From: Pseudomonas sp. CCC3.1
Lineage (GTDB): Bacteria; Pseudomonadota; Gammaproteobacteria; Pseudomonadales; Pseudomonadaceae
Reading direction: 5' to 3'
NCBI RefSeq assembly: GCF_034347405.1
Contig: NZ_CP133778.1
Coordinates: forward strand, 1,364,001 to 1,428,000
Length of the DNA: 64,000 nt
Shown: piece by piece, positions 63,409 to 64,000 of the stretch
How positions within the stretch are numbered: the stretch's first letter is position 1
How the letters are laid out: every line of letters starts with the position of its first letter
Program-made: the position numbers and the translations under genes
Notes under the pieces: model-generated
What the model saw: the letters and a program-made list of their open reading frames with translations, nothing else
What the model was told of the DNA's origin: nothing
Databases searched by the model: none

Positions 63409-64000
63409 TTAGTGTGCAGTGTCTTCTATATGTGCTCGCACAATGGCGTCAAAATCCGGGTCGGCGGTGAAGCCTAGCGCACGCGCACGCGGGGCCTCGA
63501 CCTTGCTCGGCCAGCTTTCAACAATGCGCTGGATGGTCGCGTCCGGCTCCCAGCGAATCAGTTGGGTGACTTCATCACCCGCCACACGTTGCAGCGCTGA
63601 GACCATGTCGGCCACGGTGGTGGTCACGCCTGGCAGCGGGATGATGCGCTCGCCGCCCAGTGTTTTCGGCGACAAGGTCATGCCCAGCAGCATCGATTCA
63701 ACAATGCGTCGTGGCGAGGTCAGGTACACCTGAGTGTCCGGGCGCACCGGGCACACGGCGGGCAGACCCACCAGCGGCTCGCGGATGATCGAGCTGAAGA
63801 AGGTCGATGCGGCCTTGTTTGGCTTGCCGGGGCGCACGGCCACGGTCGGCAGGCGCAACACGCGGCCATCGACAAACCCTTTGCGGGCATAGTCGGCCAC
63901 CAGCAACTCACCGACGGCTTTTTGCATGCCGTAAGACGATTGCGGGGTGAGCACGGTGTCGTCGTCGACCACGTCCGGCAGCTTGCCGCCAAACACCGCA
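63409..64000 (-). CDS. DenD-like NAD-dependent dehydrogenase (start outside window)
   Basis: The C-terminal 197 residues of an extended SDR/epimerase-type protein. AVFGGKLPDVVDDDT, then the catalytic Tyr-x-x-x-Lys in SSYGMQKAVGELLV, RLPTVAVRPGKPNKAASTFFSSIIREPL and DMVSALQRVAG follow the D-erythronate dehydrogenase (DenD) family. The frame is open to the last base, so the N-terminal nucleotide-binding part lies beyond 64000. It is upstream of the transporter on the same strand. The substrate is probably a C4-C5 sugar acid. Confidence 0.88.
   Translation of the reverse strand, partial: AVFGGKLPDVVDDDTVLTPQSSYGMQKAVGELLVADYARKGFVDGRVLRLPTVAVRPGKPNKAASTFFSSIIREPLVGLPAVCPVRPDTQVYLTSPRRIVESMLLGMTLSPKTLGGERIIPLPGVTTTVADMVSALQRVAGDEVTQLIRWEPDATIQRIVESWPSKVEAPRARALGFTADPDFDAIVRAHIEDTAH

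Noticed and set aside
62321..63412. 363-codon frame antisense to the MFS transporter
   Set aside because: High-GC shadow; the minus strand has a full-length transporter with clear family motifs.

Overview
The window is Pseudomonas chromosome, most likely P. fluorescens group. The evidence is the order rpsA-ihfB-[O-antigen locus]-wbpM-comEA-pyrF, the block smc-zipA-ligA-4.5S RNA, and short inverted REP-type repeats between genes (21.3, 23.5, 37.6, 52.4, 54.8 and 63.3 kb). Core genes are GC-rich. The O-antigen genes (about 5-14 kb) and the defence gene at 38.6-41.1 kb are visibly AT-richer, as expected of exchanged DNA. Functions are read from motifs and remembered families; no search was run.

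1-17.4 kb: the end of rpsA, then ihfB and a LapA-like membrane protein, then an O-antigen locus ending in wbpM. A wzz-like tail remnant and a beta-CASP metallo-hydrolase broken at an A7 run precede an RfaH antiterminator. RfaH lies directly upstream of a perfect ops/JUMPstart element that heads rmlA-rmlC-wzy-wzx-three glycosyltransferases-initiating transferase-aminotransferase-wbpM. The last three encode all four steps of a di-N-acetylbacillosamine-phospho-undecaprenol route (WbpM/PglF dehydratase, PglE-like aminotransferase, and PglD-like acetyltransferase fused to a PglC-like transferase, as in Neisseria PglB).

17.4-38.0 kb: mostly ordinary chromosome. It holds a TetR repressor with a palindromic operator, pyrF, two oxidoreductases, a BenE transporter with a divergent GntR regulator, an overlapping purine operon (xdhA-xdhB-xdhC-guaD) with a divergent GntR regulator, then smc, zipA, ligA and the 4.5S SRP RNA gene.

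38.0-48.1 kb: an integrated element beside the 4.5S RNA gene. It carries a SIR2-STAND anti-phage candidate, a serine resolvase with a res-like repeat array, an HUH replication endonuclease, a MobV relaxase next to an oriT-like hairpin cluster, an AlpA-like excisionase and a tyrosine integrase. It ends at a 3' tRNA fragment, and no matching full tRNA is visible at the left edge. This looks like an integrative mobilizable element with defence cargo.

48.1-64 kb: accessory metabolism and competition genes. These include an alginate-lyase-family protein, two paralogous flavin-dependent monooxygenases around a sulfurtransferase and thiM, and PPK2. A colicin-E3-type rRNase toxin follows with its immunity gene, an orphan toxin tail and a second immunity gene. 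The window ends in a sugar-acid operon (FAH-type dehydratase, IlvD/Edd dehydratase, HIBADH-type reductase, MFS transporter, DenD-like dehydrogenase) that runs off the right edge.
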